Shown in pieces: positions 8,104 to 17,542 of a stretch of DNA of 62,767 bases. The DNA is from Clostridiales bacterium (GTDB lineage Bacteria > Bacillota > Clostridia > Christensenellales > DTU072). Each line of letters begins with the position of its first letter. The first letter of the stretch is position 1. The notes beneath the pieces were generated by a model that worked only from the letters and a program-made list of their open reading frames with translations, had not been told where the DNA came from and searched no databases. The position numbers and the translations under genes were made by a program. The stretch lies in contig DUON01000004.1 in assembly GCA_012838805.1 (NCBI GenBank), forward strand, positions 1 to 62,767. Direction: 5' to 3'.

Positions 8104-8799
8104 TTAGACAAAGTTTTTATATATGGATTTTCGAATTTTTATTAAATTGTCGCTGTTTAGGTTCCTGTTGTTGTGACTTTGGTTTACCTTTTCGTCAAGA
8201 ATAATTTCCGCTTTGTCACTAAGCAGTACTATTCTGTCTGCGATAAGCAATGCCTCGTCTATATCGTGGGTAACAAAAACCACCGTTCTTTTGTCTCTTG
8301 ACCACAATTTTAGAAATTCATCTATAAGTCTTTTCTTAAGGGATATATCCAGCCCCTTAAAAGGTTCGTCCATGAGCAGCAAATTGGACGGATAGATAAA
8401 AGCCCTTGCCATAGCCGTCCTTTGGAGCATGCCGCCGCTAAGCTGATAAGGATAGCTCTTTTTTTTGTCCTTAAGCTCCATTAAGGCTAAGACTTTGTCA
8501 ATTTTTTCCATTCTTTCACTTTTGTTCATTCCCGTTGATAAAAGCACATATTCCAAGTTTTTTTCTACTGTCAGATTTGGCAAAAGTCTTTGATCTTGAA
8601 AGATATAGCTAATGTTGCCTCTCTCCCTTTTGACAATACCCTCATACTCGACAAGGGAGCTTATAATATTGAGAATAGTAGTCTTTCCGCACCCTGACGG
8701 ACCAAGCAAACAGCATATCTTGTTTTCTTCAAACTCTAATGAGAAATTTTTCAAAACGGCAAGGCTGCCATAACTCTTATTGATGTCTATTAGTTTCAT
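8104..8799 (-). CDS. ABC transporter ATPase, NitT/TauT (SsuB/ThiZ-like) type
   Basis: A 231-residue ATPase that powers the importer encoded with the two upstream genes. It has Walker A GPSGCGKTT, Q-loop IFQDQRLLPNLTV, signature LSGGMLQR, Walker B LLLMDEPFKGLD and H-loop VTHD, so all catalytic motifs are intact. The start at 8799 overlaps the permease stop by ATGA and follows GAGGTGG. The substrate cannot be read from the sequence; the family imports sulfonates, nitrate, pyrimidine thiamin precursors and similar small molecules. It is the last gene before the tandem terminators. Confidence 0.9.
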   Translation of the reverse strand: MKLIDINKSYGSLAVLKNFSLEFEENKICCLLGPSGCGKTTILNIISSLVEYEGIVKRERGNISYIFQDQRLLPNLTVEKNLEYVLLSTGMNKSERMEKIDKVLALMELKDKKKSYPYQLSGGMLQRTAMARAFIYPSNLLLMDEPFKGLDISLKKRLIDEFLKLWSRDKRTVVFVTHDIDEALLIADRIVLLSDKAEIILDEKVNQSHNNRNLNSDNLIKIRKSIYKNFV

Positions 8800-9557
8800 C
8801 TTTGCCACCTCACCGTGAGAGTTTTTGTTGTCTTGACCAAAAGCTCAAAAAGATAGCTCAACACAATCGCCGCTATTGTCCAAGCCATAAGCGTGGGGGT
8901 ATCCAAAAATATTGATGACCTTTGCATCATAACCCCCATGCTGTCCCTTGTCTGAGCAAGCACTTCCGCCGCAATCACAAGTTTTACATTCAACGATATG
9001 GCGCTTCTTATGGAATCTAAAAAGCTGGGCATAATATAAGGGACAAAAAATTTTACCGCCATATCTTTTTTTGAGACATTATATACTTTTGACATCTCGA
9101 TAAGGTCTTTGTCTATGTTCGAAACCGCCGAATAAAAGCTGGCATAGAGCATGGGAAAGATAATCAAAAACGCAATAAACATAGGTGTTATCGCAGAGGA
9201 GAACCATATCAAGCTTAACAGTATCACGCTCATTGTGGGTACGGCTCTTGTGATAATCACAAGCGGCGACAAAAGATAATATACGGGTTTGAAAAGCGCT
9301 GAAAGGACCGAAAACACAATCGCCAGTCCTAAGGATATGGAGAAGCTTATCAAAACTCTTATTAAGGTATTGGATACCGCCGCCCAAAAGTCCGCTGTGA
9401 TAAAGATTTCGCCTAATCGAGATAGACTGCGGGCGGGCGTGGGCAGAATTATTTCAACATCAATTATCCTTGCCGCCACATACCATGCAAGGATAAATAT
9501 CCCTAAAGACAGCAAAGGATAAATGATATTTAGATAGTTTTTCACCGCATTTTTCAT
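8796..9557 (-). CDS. ABC transporter permease, NitT/TauT (SsuC-like) type
   Basis: A 253-residue membrane protein with about six hydrophobic segments. It includes the BPD_transp_1 core, with the ATPase-docking loop around EMSKVYNVSKKDMAVKFFVPYIMPSFLDSIRSAI (roughly residues 155-190). It forms the channel of the importer. Its start codon overlaps the TAA of the binding-protein gene (TAATG) and its stop overlaps the ATPase start, indicating tight coupling. Confidence 0.9.
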   Translation of the reverse strand: MKNAVKNYLNIIYPLLSLGIFILAWYVAARIIDVEIILPTPARSLSRLGEIFITADFWAAVSNTLIRVLISFSISLGLAIVFSVLSALFKPVYYLLSPLVIITRAVPTMSVILLSLIWFSSAITPMFIAFLIIFPMLYASFYSAVSNIDKDLIEMSKVYNVSKKDMAVKFFVPYIMPSFLDSIRSAISLNVKLVIAAEVLAQTRDSMGVMMQRSSIFLDTPTLMAWTIAAIVLSYLFELLVKTTKTLTVRWQR

Positions 9558-10525
9558 TATCTATAAAAACCGTTGTCAGGCATCTTTTTGCCGATAAAAT
9601 TAGGGTTGAATTCGTGCATAACCTCAAAATATTCCTCAATCCCCTCTTTCGCCTCTTGTGACGGCACAAAGCCGATATTGCATCTGATAATAGTCTGAGA
9701 GCTGAAACCGCTTATATTACTGCCATGCTCTTGAAGCGCAGCGACCGCCTTGTCGGCGTTTTTCACGACCCATTCCACATTGTCTTTTACGACCTCTAAT
9801 AGTGCGTCAAGCATATCGGCGTGATTTTGTATGACGCTGTTTTTGGCGACCGTCGCCACTTGCGGATATCCGTCCGTCCATTCTTCTTGCAAATTCAAGA
9901 CTATCTCAAACGGATTGTCGCTATCCTGTGTCACTGCCAAAGCTTGAGAGACTTGAGGCTCTCCCAAAACAGCATAGTCAGCCTGTCCCGCCACCATCAT
10001 TGAGATAAGGTTTTGGGCGTTCGCCGCGTACCTAAGCGCTACTTTGCCTTGTACGGGCGTGTCTTGTTCCACATATTCGATATCATTGAGTTCCAATACA
10101 TATTTGAAAACAAAATCCGGCGTATTGCCCTGCCCCAAGTTGTATACTACCTTGCCTTTCAGACTGTTGATATCTTCAAAAGGCTGATTGGAAACAAGAT
10201 ACAAAAGACCAAACACATTCGTACTGAGAAGTTTTATATCTATGCCGCCGTTATAGAGGTTTGCCGCCATATTAGAGGGTAAAACGGCTATATCCGCGTC
10301 TCCGGAAAACATTGCAGCCTGAATGTTTGGAGCGCCAGCCACAATCTCAAAATTGATATCGTATCCCTCATAACTGAATTTGTCATAAATAGCTTTTGCC
10401 ATGACAAGAGCGGGAGCACCGTCGGGCATAACCACATTGATAGTGACCCCTTGGTCTTGGTTACAAGATACGAATATAACCGCTGATAATACGATTAATA
10501 ATAGAAAAATAAATACTTTTTTCAT
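9557..10525 (-). CDS. ABC transporter substrate-binding lipoprotein, NMT1/SsuA-like
   Basis: A 322-residue protein with a signal peptide and lipobox ending at Cys21 (VIFVSC), so it should be a lipid-anchored binding protein on the outer face of the membrane. The body shows the two-lobed NMT1/ABC-type layout: VNVVMPDGAPALVMAK-like start, a DIAVLPSNMAANLYNGG segment and an ADYAVLGEPQVSQAL segment. It delivers an unknown small molecule to the permease. It overlaps the upstream TM1266-like gene by 4 nt. Confidence 0.88.
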   Translation of the reverse strand: MKKVFIFLLLIVLSAVIFVSCNQDQGVTINVVMPDGAPALVMAKAIYDKFSYEGYDINFEIVAGAPNIQAAMFSGDADIAVLPSNMAANLYNGGIDIKLLSTNVFGLLYLVSNQPFEDINSLKGKVVYNLGQGNTPDFVFKYVLELNDIEYVEQDTPVQGKVALRYAANAQNLISMMVAGQADYAVLGEPQVSQALAVTQDSDNPFEIVLNLQEEWTDGYPQVATVAKNSVIQNHADMLDALLEVVKDNVEWVVKNADKAVAALQEHGSNISGFSSQTIIRCNIGFVPSQEAKEGIEEYFEVMHEFNPNFIGKKMPDNGFYR

Positions 10526-10788
10526 TCGTTACCTCCTTGAATTTCAACTGAAGTAAGGGCGGATTTGACTTTTACATTCCTAAGCCGTCCTATTCTTCCG
10601 CTGAGAGCGTTTATTTCCTCGTTTTTTCCTTTGACAATAAGACTTATGGCGGAGATGTCGCTACTCTGGTCGGGCACTCCCATTCTGCCGATTATTATTT
10701 GATTAAAGTCGCTTAATATCTTTTGCAGTTCAATAGAGACAGTCCTATCTCCCTCCACAACAATTCCAATAACGCCTATTCTTGTCAT
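10522..10788 (-). CDS. TM1266-family small regulator-like protein
   Basis: An 88-residue protein with the pattern of the TM1266 family, annotated as putative regulators of iron-only hydrogenase systems and having an ACT/NikR C-terminal-like fold: RIGVIGIVVE start, IIGRMGVPDQ, SAISLIVKGKNEEINALSGRIGRL and VKSAL. Such proteins usually sit with HydE/F/G or hydrogenase genes; here it leads an ABC importer operon. An AGGAGG site precedes the ATG. It may sense a ligand related to the transported molecule, but that is a guess. Confidence 0.75.
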   Translation of the reverse strand: MTRIGVIGIVVEGDRTVSIELQKILSDFNQIIIGRMGVPDQSSDISAISLIVKGKNEEINALSGRIGRLRNVKVKSALTSVEIQGGNE

Positions 10789-10938
10789 TTTCGACCTCCT
10801 AATAAATCAAAAAAGCCGCCCTTTTATCAAAGAGCGGCTAAAATACAGTCATACCCAAAATACCGTTTAATATTTCTCTTGTGACCAATAAGCTTACTCT
10901 CTGATAAAAATCATCGATTCAGGTTATCTTACTACTAT
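10789..10938 (-). promoter_or_regulatory. Structured leader with attenuator-like terminator upstream of the importer operon
   Basis: About 140 nt of leader precede the TM1266-like gene. Near its 3' end a hairpin (AGCCGC with GCGGCT, 10814-10839) followed by T6 forms an intrinsic terminator before the first gene, as in transcription attenuation or riboswitch control. I could not match it to a TPP, SAM, T-box, guanidine or other class I can recall, so the ligand is unknown. Confidence 0.5.
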
Positions 10939-10966
10939 CTTATATCCTATACGCCAAAATTGTCAA
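10939..10966 (-). promoter_or_regulatory. Promoter of the TM1266-like/ABC importer operon
   Basis: Minus strand TTGACA (10966-10961), 16-bp spacer, TATAAG (10944-10939). The -35 box directly abuts the stop codon of the upstream ATPase gene. Confidence 0.65.
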
Positions 10967-12022
10967 CTAAAAATAGATATTTCTTTGGCTGTTTATATCA
11001 AATATCTTTAAGGTGTCTTGGTCTATCAAAGCAAAGTATTCGTCTTTCTCGCGGTCTATATAGAATTTCACATCGGTATACGCTATTTTACCATGTAGAA
11101 CCTTGAAGTCATTTACATATTCGATATATTCTTTGTGAGCTTTTAAGCCCTTATCGTTTTCTTTAAGCAGAAAACAGACCAGGACTTCCTTCCCTATATA
11201 AATTGGGTTAAGCAATTTATCTTTTTCTATATTTATCCTCTGCCCTAAAATTTCAATAAAGACAGCGTCTTCTTCTTGCTGGATTTTGGTCTTTACAATA
11301 TTAGATGTATCACCATACATATACCTATAAGCCAAAAGGCAATTTGGATTTTTTATGATATCTTCAGCCTTTCCCATGTCCGTCACAAAACCATAGTTCA
11401 ATATGACAATCTTGTCCGCTACGGTTTTGGCCTCATCGGCGGAAGAGGTCGCAAAAATCTTGGGAGCATTGATGTTTTTGATGTAGGGATACAGTTCGTT
11501 AAAAAGCTTTCTCCTTAAATAAGGCTGAACATTCTTAAACGGGTCGTCAAAAAGATATACGCTTGCTTCCCGAAGCAAGGCTCTGGCTATCATCACCCTT
11601 AGTCTTTCGGACAGAGTCAGCGTATAGATTTTATAGTCAAGAAGGTATTCAAAGCCCATTTTTTTGCTTATATCAACCACTCTATTTGTTATGTCATTCT
11701 TATCCAGTTTTCTAATTTTTAAGGGATAGCTTAGGTTATAGAAAACCGTTCTTCTCTCAAAAAAACCGCCGTCTTCATAAACCATTAAAACATCCCTGTC
11801 CTTAGGCTTGGCGCTATTCACCAATCGGCTGTTGATATAAATCTCACCGCCCGTTTGGGGGGCAAGTCCAGCAATACATTTAAGAAGCGAAGTCTTGCCG
11901 GCTTCTCTTCCGCCCAGAACTGCAACCGTCTCTCTATCGTCAAGCTCAATGGATAGCTCTTGAATACCAACCGCACCATAAGTGTACTGCTGTCTTAAGT
12001 TCTTTAATACAATTTTTTTCAT
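10967..12022 (-). CDS. Orphan ABC ATPase (MalK/UgpC-like) with degenerate catalytic motifs
   Basis: A 351-residue protein with the layout of carbohydrate-importer ATPases: nucleotide-binding domain to about residue 225, then a TOBE-like C-terminal domain. Walker A is kept (GGREAGKTS, 37-45). The Q-loop glutamine is Glu83, the signature LSGGQ is LSERL (137-141), the catalytic Glu after Walker B is Asp160 and the H-loop His is Ser193. It probably binds ATP but hydrolyses it poorly. No permease gene adjoins it. The start at 12022 is chosen because a -10 box lies 7 nt upstream and no Shine-Dalgarno is seen. It diverges from argD. Confidence 0.75.
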   Translation of the reverse strand: MKKIVLKNLRQQYTYGAVGIQELSIELDDRETVAVLGGREAGKTSLLKCIAGLAPQTGGEIYINSRLVNSAKPKDRDVLMVYEDGGFFERRTVFYNLSYPLKIRKLDKNDITNRVVDISKKMGFEYLLDYKIYTLTLSERLRVMIARALLREASVYLFDDPFKNVQPYLRRKLFNELYPYIKNINAPKIFATSSADEAKTVADKIVILNYGFVTDMGKAEDIIKNPNCLLAYRYMYGDTSNIVKTKIQQEEDAVFIEILGQRINIEKDKLLNPIYIGKEVLVCFLLKENDKGLKAHKEYIEYVNDFKVLHGKIAYTDVKFYIDREKDEYFALIDQDTLKIFDINSQRNIYF

Positions 12023-12029
12023 ATAATTC

Positions 12030-12057
12030 ATTATACATTATTAAATAGTATTTGCAA
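12030..12057 (-). promoter_or_regulatory. Promoter predicting a leaderless mRNA (degenerate ABC ATPase)
   Basis: Minus strand TTGCAA (12057-12052), 16-bp spacer, TATAAT (12035-12030), then 7 nt to the ATG at 12022. The expected transcription start coincides with the start codon, and no ribosome-binding site is present. Confidence 0.6.
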
Positions 12058-12066
12058 GATAATTAT

Positions 12067-12095
12067 TTGCATAAATATTCATTATGGTATATAAT
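12067..12095 (+). promoter_or_regulatory. argD promoter with ArgR-box-like operator
   Basis: -35 TTGCAT (12067-12072), 17-bp spacer, -10 TATAAT (12090-12095). 12067-12084 includes TGCATAAATATTCA, one mismatch from the ARG box core, and matches the argG site at 15 of 18 positions. It lies between argD and the divergent ATPase gene and could affect both. Confidence 0.7.
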
Positions 12096-12122
12096 ATGAA
12101 GAAAATATTAAGAGGTTTTTTA

Positions 12123-13328
12123 ATGTACAAATCACAAGACATCATCAAAAAAGACAACGAATTTATTCTTGGCACATACGCTCCTTTTGAAGTCGTATTT
12201 GACAGAGGCGAGGGTTCAAAGCTATATGACATCGAGGGAAAGGAATATGTTGACTTTCTTGCGGGAATAGCTGTATGTTCGCTTGGACACAACCATAAAA
12301 AGCTGACAAAGGCAATCAAACAGCAGTCCCAAAAACTTATGATAGCCAGCAATTATTATTATACCGAGCCAAGAGGACAGCTTGCTGAAAAACTTATCAA
12401 GAACACACATTTTTCAAAGGGTTTTTTTACCAATAGCGGAGCAGAAAGCAACGAAGCTGCTTTGAAAGTAGCAAAAAAATTCTTTAATTCTCAAAATAAA
12501 GGCAGATATAAGATAGTGACCTGTTTGAATTCCTTTCACGGCAGGACTATCGCCACGGTCACCGCCACTGGGCAAGAAAAGTTTTATAAGCCCTTTTCTC
12601 CCATGCCCGACTGGTTCGTATATGTTCCCTTTAACGATACAAAAGCCTTAAAGAACGCCCTATCTGACCCCGAAGTGGGAGCGTTTATGGTGGAATGCGT
12701 TCAAGGCGAGGGCGGAGTCAACCCTGCGACAAAGGAGTATATGACTCAAGCAAGAAAATTGACCAAACAAAACGGACAGCTTCTTATTATAGACGAAGTT
12801 CAGACGGGTATTATGAGAACGGGCAAGATGTACGGTTATGAACATTATAGGATACAGCCCGATATCATCACCCTTGCCAAAGGGCTTGGCGGCGGATTCC
12901 CAATCGGTGCATGCCTTATCACCGAAGAGCTTGCGAATGTTATAGAAGTGGGTGACCATGGCACGACATACGGCTCAAACCCCTTGGCGTGCAAGGCTGC
13001 CCTTGCGGTCGTTACCGAACTGCAAAAGCCAAGATATAAAAAGCATATTTTGGAAGTATCCGATTATCTTATGCATAAATTAAAGAATTTGGAGCTTTCG
13101 GACTTCGTCAAGGAAATTCGGGGTCTGGGACTTATGGTCGGAATTGAATTTGAAGAAAAGATTTCAGCCAAAGCGGTTTTGAAAGAGCTTTTGAATAAAG
13201 GCGTGGTGACTTCTACCGCTGGCAAGAACACCTTAAGACTTCTTCCTCCTCTTATTATCCAAAAAGAAGAGATAGACTTTATGTACGACAAACTTACCCA
13301 AATACTCAAGGAGTATAAGAATGCCTAA
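12123..13328 (+). CDS. argD: Acetylornithine aminotransferase
   Basis: A 401-residue class III PLP aminotransferase that converts N-acetylglutamate semialdehyde to N-acetylornithine. It shows [12 protein letters not shown], the [17 protein letters not shown]-phosphate region, [21 protein letters not shown] and the PLP lysine motif [13 protein letters not shown]. The start at 12123 is preceded by AGAGG; two upstream in-frame ATGs overlap the -10 region and are unlikely. It overlaps carB by 8 nt and begins the operon argD-carB-argF. Ornithine or succinyl-ornithine activity cannot be excluded, but the neighbours favour arginine synthesis. Confidence 0.95.
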   Translation: MYKSQDIIKKDNEFILGTYAPFEVVFDRGEGSKLYDIEGKEYVDFLAGIAVCSLGHNHKKLTKAIKQQSQKLMIASNYYYTEPRGQLAEKLIKNTHFSKGFFTNSGAESNEAALKVAKKFFNSQNKGRYKIVTCLNSFHGRTIATVTATGQEKFYKPFSPMPDWFVYVPFNDTKALKNALSDPEVGAFMVECVQGEGGVNPATKEYMTQARKLTKQNGQLLIIDEVQTGIMRTGKMYGYEHYRIQPDIITLAKGLGGGFPIGACLITEELANVIEVGDHGTTYGSNPLACKAALAVVTELQKPRYKKHILEVSDYLMHKLKNLELSDFVKEIRGLGLMVGIEFEEKISAKAVLKELLNKGVVTSTAGKNTLRLLPPLIIQKEEIDFMYDKLTQILKEYKNA

Positions 13329-16300
13329 AAGGACAGACCTGAAAAAAATCATGGTCATTGGAAGTGGGCCCATTGTCATAGGTCAGGCGGCGGAGTTCGA
13401 CTATTCGGGAACACAAGCGTGCAAAGCCCTTAAAGAAGAGGGTTACCATGTTATTTTAGTAAACAGCAACCCCGCCACCATTATGACGGATATGACCACC
13501 GCCGATGTCATTTATATAGAGCCCATTGAGCTCAATACCGTGACAAAAATAATAGAAAAAGAAAGACCTGACGGACTTCTTCCCACCCTTGGTGGACAGA
13601 CCGGGCTCAATATGGCGATAAGCCTTTCTGAGGCGGGCATTCTTGACAAATACAATGTAGAACTATTGGGTACAAGACTTTCCTCAATACAGCAAGCAGA
13701 AGATAGAAAGCTCTTTAGGGACCTTATGAACAAAATCGGCGAAAATGTGCCCAGGAGCGCAATAGTCAATTCCTTAGAGGAAGCCAAGGATTTTGCCTTG
13801 GAGAACGGCTTCCCTATTATTATAAGACCCGCTTTCACGCTTGGCGGAACGGGCGGAGGCATTGCCCACAATCAAGATGAATTTAATGAAATTGTACTCA
13901 AAGGCTTAAAAAACAGCATAATAAAACAAGTTATCTTGGAACAGTCTGTGGCAGGCTGGAAAGAAATAGAATACGAGGTCATAAGAGACAAGGCGGATAA
14001 CTGTATCGTGGTATGCAATATGGAGAACTTCGACCCCGTCGGAATTCATACAGGCGACAGCATAGTAGTCGCACCCAGCCAGACTCTTTCCGACAAGGAA
14101 TACAAGATGTTAAGGTCCGCCTCCATAAAAATAATAAAAGCCTTGAACATTGAGGGCGGATGCAATGTACAGTTTGCGCTCAATCCCGAAAGCTATGAGT
14201 ATGTGGTCATTGAAGTAAACCCCCGTGTCAGCCGTTCTTCTGCGCTTGCCAGCAAGGCGACGGGCTATCCCATAGCACGCATAGCCGCCAAAATCGCCGT
14301 CGGCTTTACTCTTGATGAGATAAAAAACAATGTCACAGGTTCGACCTATTCATTTTTTGAGCCCTCTCTTGACTATGTGGTCACCAAGGTTCCCAGATGG
14401 CCCTTTGACAAGTTCAACACTGCGGATAGACTCTTGGGAACGCAGATGAAAGCCACAGGCGAAGTTATGGCGATAGGAAGATGCTTTGAAGAAAGCCTTT
14501 TGAAAGCAATAGACTCCTTGGATATCAAGCTCAATTATCAAATTGGGATGGAATCCATAAAAAAATTCACCGATGAAGAGCTTATCCGATCCATGACCAC
14601 ACCCGACGACGAAAGGATATTTGTTATCAGCGAGGCGATGTGGCGGGGCTTCAGCATTGACAGCATATACGGAATGACCAAAATCGACAGGTTCTTTTTG
14701 GGCAAACTAAAGAATATCGTGGACACAGCCAAAAAGCTTAAGGCTATAACAGCGGACGAACTTGACGAAGATTTGATGAGATATTCCAAATATCTTGGTT
14801 TTGGAGACGCCTATATCGCCAATCTCATAGGCTGTGACAAGTCCATAATCGTTAAGAAAAGAAAGGCTTTCGGCATAAGACCCGCTTTCAAAATGGTGGA
14901 CACCTGCGCAGGCGAATTCGACGCCGTCACGCCGTATTATTATTCATGCTATGAAAAATATGACGAATTAAAGGTATCCGATAAGAAGAAAGTCATTGTG
15001 CTTGGAAGCGGTCCTATCCGCATAGGTCAGGGCATAGAGTTTGACTATTGCAGCGTCCATTCGGTAAAGGCACTTAAGCAAATGGGCGTGGAATCGATTA
15101 TCATAAACAGCAATCCCGAAACCGTATCCACAGACTTCGACACCAGCGACAAGCTCTTTTTTGAGCCTTTAAGCTTTGAATGCGTCATGGATATCATAGA
15201 AAGAGAAAACCCCTATGGCGTTATTGTGCAATTTGGCGGTCAGACGGCTATCAACTTGGCAAAAAGACTCTCGGACGCTGGAGTCAATGTGCTTGGAACA
15301 ACGGCGGACGACATAGACCGTGCGGAAAGCCGTGACAGGTTTATTGAGGTTTTGAACAAGCTTGACATCGCTATGCCCCTTGGGCAAACCGTTTTTAATA
15401 AAGAAGACGCCCGAAAGGTCGCGAAAGAATTAGGATACCCCGTCTTAGTCAGACCAAGCTATGTTTTGGGCGGAAGAGCTATGGAAATCGTTCATAATGA
15501 ACAGCACCTAAATGAATATATGGATATGGCAATAGCTCTGGAAAACGAACACGCCATATTGATTGATAAGTACATTGTCGGCAAAGAGCTTGAAGTGGAC
15601 GCCATTTCGGACGGAGAAACGGTGGTCATTCCCGGAATTATGGAACATATTGAAAGAGCGGGCGTTCATAGCGGTGACAGCATTTCGGTATACCCTACCC
15701 AAAACCTCTTGACAAAAGTCAAGGAAAAAATAATAGACTATACCATTAAGCTTGGAAGAGAACTGAATATTAAAGGACTTTTCAACATACAATTTGTGCT
15801 TGACAGAGATATGAATATCTATGTGATAGAAGTCAATCCCAGAGCCAGCCGAACTGTCCCGATACTTACCAAAGTCACCGCCATACCTATGGTCAACTTG
15901 GCGACTCAAGTTATGCTTGGAAGAACGCTTGAAGAGCTTGGCTATAAGACGGGATTAGTGCCCCCCTCGCCTTATATTACTGTCAAAACCCCTGTATTTA
16001 GCTTCTCTAAATTGAGAACTGTCGATATATCCCTATCCCCTGAAATGAAGTCCACCGGCGAAGTCATGGCGACGGATACCAATTATAAGGCGGCGCTTAA
16101 AAAATCGCTTACAGCAAGCGGTATTGTCATGCCCCCTATCGGGAATGTGCTGTTTTCGCTTGCCGATCGTGACAAGACGGAGGGTTTGCAGATAGCCAGA
16201 GCGCTTATTAGAAGAAATTATAAAATACTCGCCACCGATAAGACCTATGAATATTTTCAAAAGAACAACCTAAACTGTCAGCTTGTCAAAAAAGCCGACT

Positions 16301-16542
16301 TAATCAAAAGACTTAGGGAAAAAAACGACATAGATATGTTTATCACGACGGCGACTATTGGAAAAGATAAACTTAGACCCGGCTTTAGGGTGAGAAGAAC
16401 GGCTATGGAATTTAATATCCCATGTATCACAAGCTTAGACACAGCCAACGCCGTGATTTTCGCATTTACAGGCATAAGCAAGGAAGATATACTGCCATTA
16501 AACAAATACGGCGTAAGAAGAGAGGCGGAAAATGAAATTTGA
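13321..16542 (+). CDS. carB: Carbamoyl-phosphate synthase large subunit
   Basis: A full-length 1073-residue CarB with two tandem ATP-grasp halves (about 1-545 and 546-935), each opening with a GSGPI motif ([19 protein letters not shown] and [17 protein letters not shown]), and a C-terminal MGS-like allosteric domain. It makes carbamoyl phosphate for ornithine carbamoyltransferase, encoded next. AAGGAG lies 7 nt before the ATG inside argD. The small glutaminase subunit carA is not in the window, which is unusual because carA commonly precedes carB; it must be elsewhere if the enzyme uses glutamine. Confidence 0.97.
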   Translation: MPKRTDLKKIMVIGSGPIVIGQAAEFDYSGTQACKALKEEGYHVILVNSNPATIMTDMTTADVIYIEPIELNTVTKIIEKERPDGLLPTLGGQTGLNMAISLSEAGILDKYNVELLGTRLSSIQQAEDRKLFRDLMNKIGENVPRSAIVNSLEEAKDFALENGFPIIIRPAFTLGGTGGGIAHNQDEFNEIVLKGLKNSIIKQVILEQSVAGWKEIEYEVIRDKADNCIVVCNMENFDPVGIHTGDSIVVAPSQTLSDKEYKMLRSASIKIIKALNIEGGCNVQFALNPESYEYVVIEVNPRVSRSSALASKATGYPIARIAAKIAVGFTLDEIKNNVTGSTYSFFEPSLDYVVTKVPRWPFDKFNTADRLLGTQMKATGEVMAIGRCFEESLLKAIDSLDIKLNYQIGMESIKKFTDEELIRSMTTPDDERIFVISEAMWRGFSIDSIYGMTKIDRFFLGKLKNIVDTAKKLKAITADELDEDLMRYSKYLGFGDAYIANLIGCDKSIIVKKRKAFGIRPAFKMVDTCAGEFDAVTPYYYSCYEKYDELKVSDKKKVIVLGSGPIRIGQGIEFDYCSVHSVKALKQMGVESIIINSNPETVSTDFDTSDKLFFEPLSFECVMDIIERENPYGVIVQFGGQTAINLAKRLSDAGVNVLGTTADDIDRAESRDRFIEVLNKLDIAMPLGQTVFNKEDARKVAKELGYPVLVRPSYVLGGRAMEIVHNEQHLNEYMDMAIALENEHAILIDKYIVGKELEVDAISDGETVVIPGIMEHIERAGVHSGDSISVYPTQNLLTKVKEKIIDYTIKLGRELNIKGLFNIQFVLDRDMNIYVIEVNPRASRTVPILTKVTAIPMVNLATQVMLGRTLEELGYKTGLVPPSPYITVKTPVFSFSKLRTVDISLSPEMKSTGEVMATDTNYKAALKKSLTASGIVMPPIGNVLFSLADRDKTEGLQIARALIRRNYKILATDKTYEYFQKNNLNCQLVKKADLIKRLREKNDIDMFITTATIGKDKLRPGFRVRRTAMEFNIPCITSLDTANAVIFAFTGISKEDILPLNKYGVRREAENEI

Positions 16543-17500
16543 AAATTATGTCCCAAAAGGAAAATTGAACAACAAACACCTATTGACATTAAAAGACTAT
16601 TCAAAGGAAGAGATTTATGAGATACTGCACCTTGCGCTCAAATTAAAAAAAGAGTACAAGCAAGGCATCAAGCATGAAATACTTAAAGGCAAGATTTTGG
16701 CTATGATTTTTGCCAAGTCCTCCACAAGGACAAGGGTATCGTTTTTTATGGGGATGAAACAGCTGGGCGGAGACTCCCTTTTCCTATCCACAAACGATAT
16801 TCAACTGGGCAGAAGCGAAACGATAGAGGATACCGCCAAAGTAATAAGCCGTATGGGTCTTAGCGGAATTATGATAAGGACCTTTTTGCAAAGTGACGCA
16901 GAGGCGCTTGCCAAGCATGGTTCAATCCCCGTAATCAACGGGCTTACTGATGACTATCATCCATGTCAGGCGCTTGCGGACATCCTTACCCTTTATGAAC
17001 ATAAAAGAAAGATATCTGGAGTAAAAATCGCTTATCTTGGCGACGGCAATAATGTTGCCCACAGCCTTATGATAATAAGCGCCAAGCTGGGAATCAAGTT
17101 TGCCGCCGTGTGTCCAAAAGGCTATCGGCCCAACCCTGAGATTACAAAGTATTGTCTGGACTTGGGCGGGGACATAACGGTCACTGACAATATCCCCGAA
17201 GGCGTCAAAGATAGTGATGTGTTGTATACCGATGTGTTTTTCAGCATGGGTCAACAAAAAACTAAGGAAAAAGAAATGGCTCTTATGCCCTATCAGCTGA
17301 ATATGGATATATATAGAATGGCAAAGCCCGACGCCATAACAATGCACTGTCTGCCCGCACATAGAGGCGAAGAGGTGACGGAAGATATTTTAGACGGAGA
17401 AATGAGCGTTGTGTTCGACGAGGCGGAAAACCGTCTCCACGCCCAAAAAGCTGTGCTTGCCTTGCTTATGGGAGACAACATTCAACAGCTATACCAATAA
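16532..17500 (+). CDS. argF: Ornithine carbamoyltransferase
   Basis: A 322-residue transcarbamoylase that makes citrulline from ornithine and carbamoyl phosphate. The carbamoyl-phosphate loop SSTRTR (about residues 63-68), the HPCQALAD motif, the domain linker and the ornithine-loop motif [12 protein letters not shown] are all present. It overlaps the end of carB by 11 nt, with GAGG 6 nt before the ATG. The direct coupling of carB and argF suggests channelled or balanced supply of carbamoyl phosphate. Confidence 0.97.
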   Translation: MKFENYVPKGKLNNKHLLTLKDYSKEEIYEILHLALKLKKEYKQGIKHEILKGKILAMIFAKSSTRTRVSFFMGMKQLGGDSLFLSTNDIQLGRSETIEDTAKVISRMGLSGIMIRTFLQSDAEALAKHGSIPVINGLTDDYHPCQALADILTLYEHKRKISGVKIAYLGDGNNVAHSLMIISAKLGIKFAAVCPKGYRPNPEITKYCLDLGGDITVTDNIPEGVKDSDVLYTDVFFSMGQQKTKEKEMALMPYQLNMDIYRMAKPDAITMHCLPAHRGEEVTEDILDGEMSVVFDEAENRLHAQKAVLALLMGDNIQQLYQ

Positions 17501-17542
17501 TTCTAAACCTTATCGATAGATAACCTTTCTATATAAATATTT

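Noticed and set aside
10789..10938. TPP, SAM or T-box riboswitch in front of the importer operon
   Set aside because: CAGAGAG and ACCTGA fragments are suggestive, but the defining cores (TPP pyrophosphate helix, T-box antiterminator GGTGG, SAM core) are missing. Kept only as an unassigned leader.
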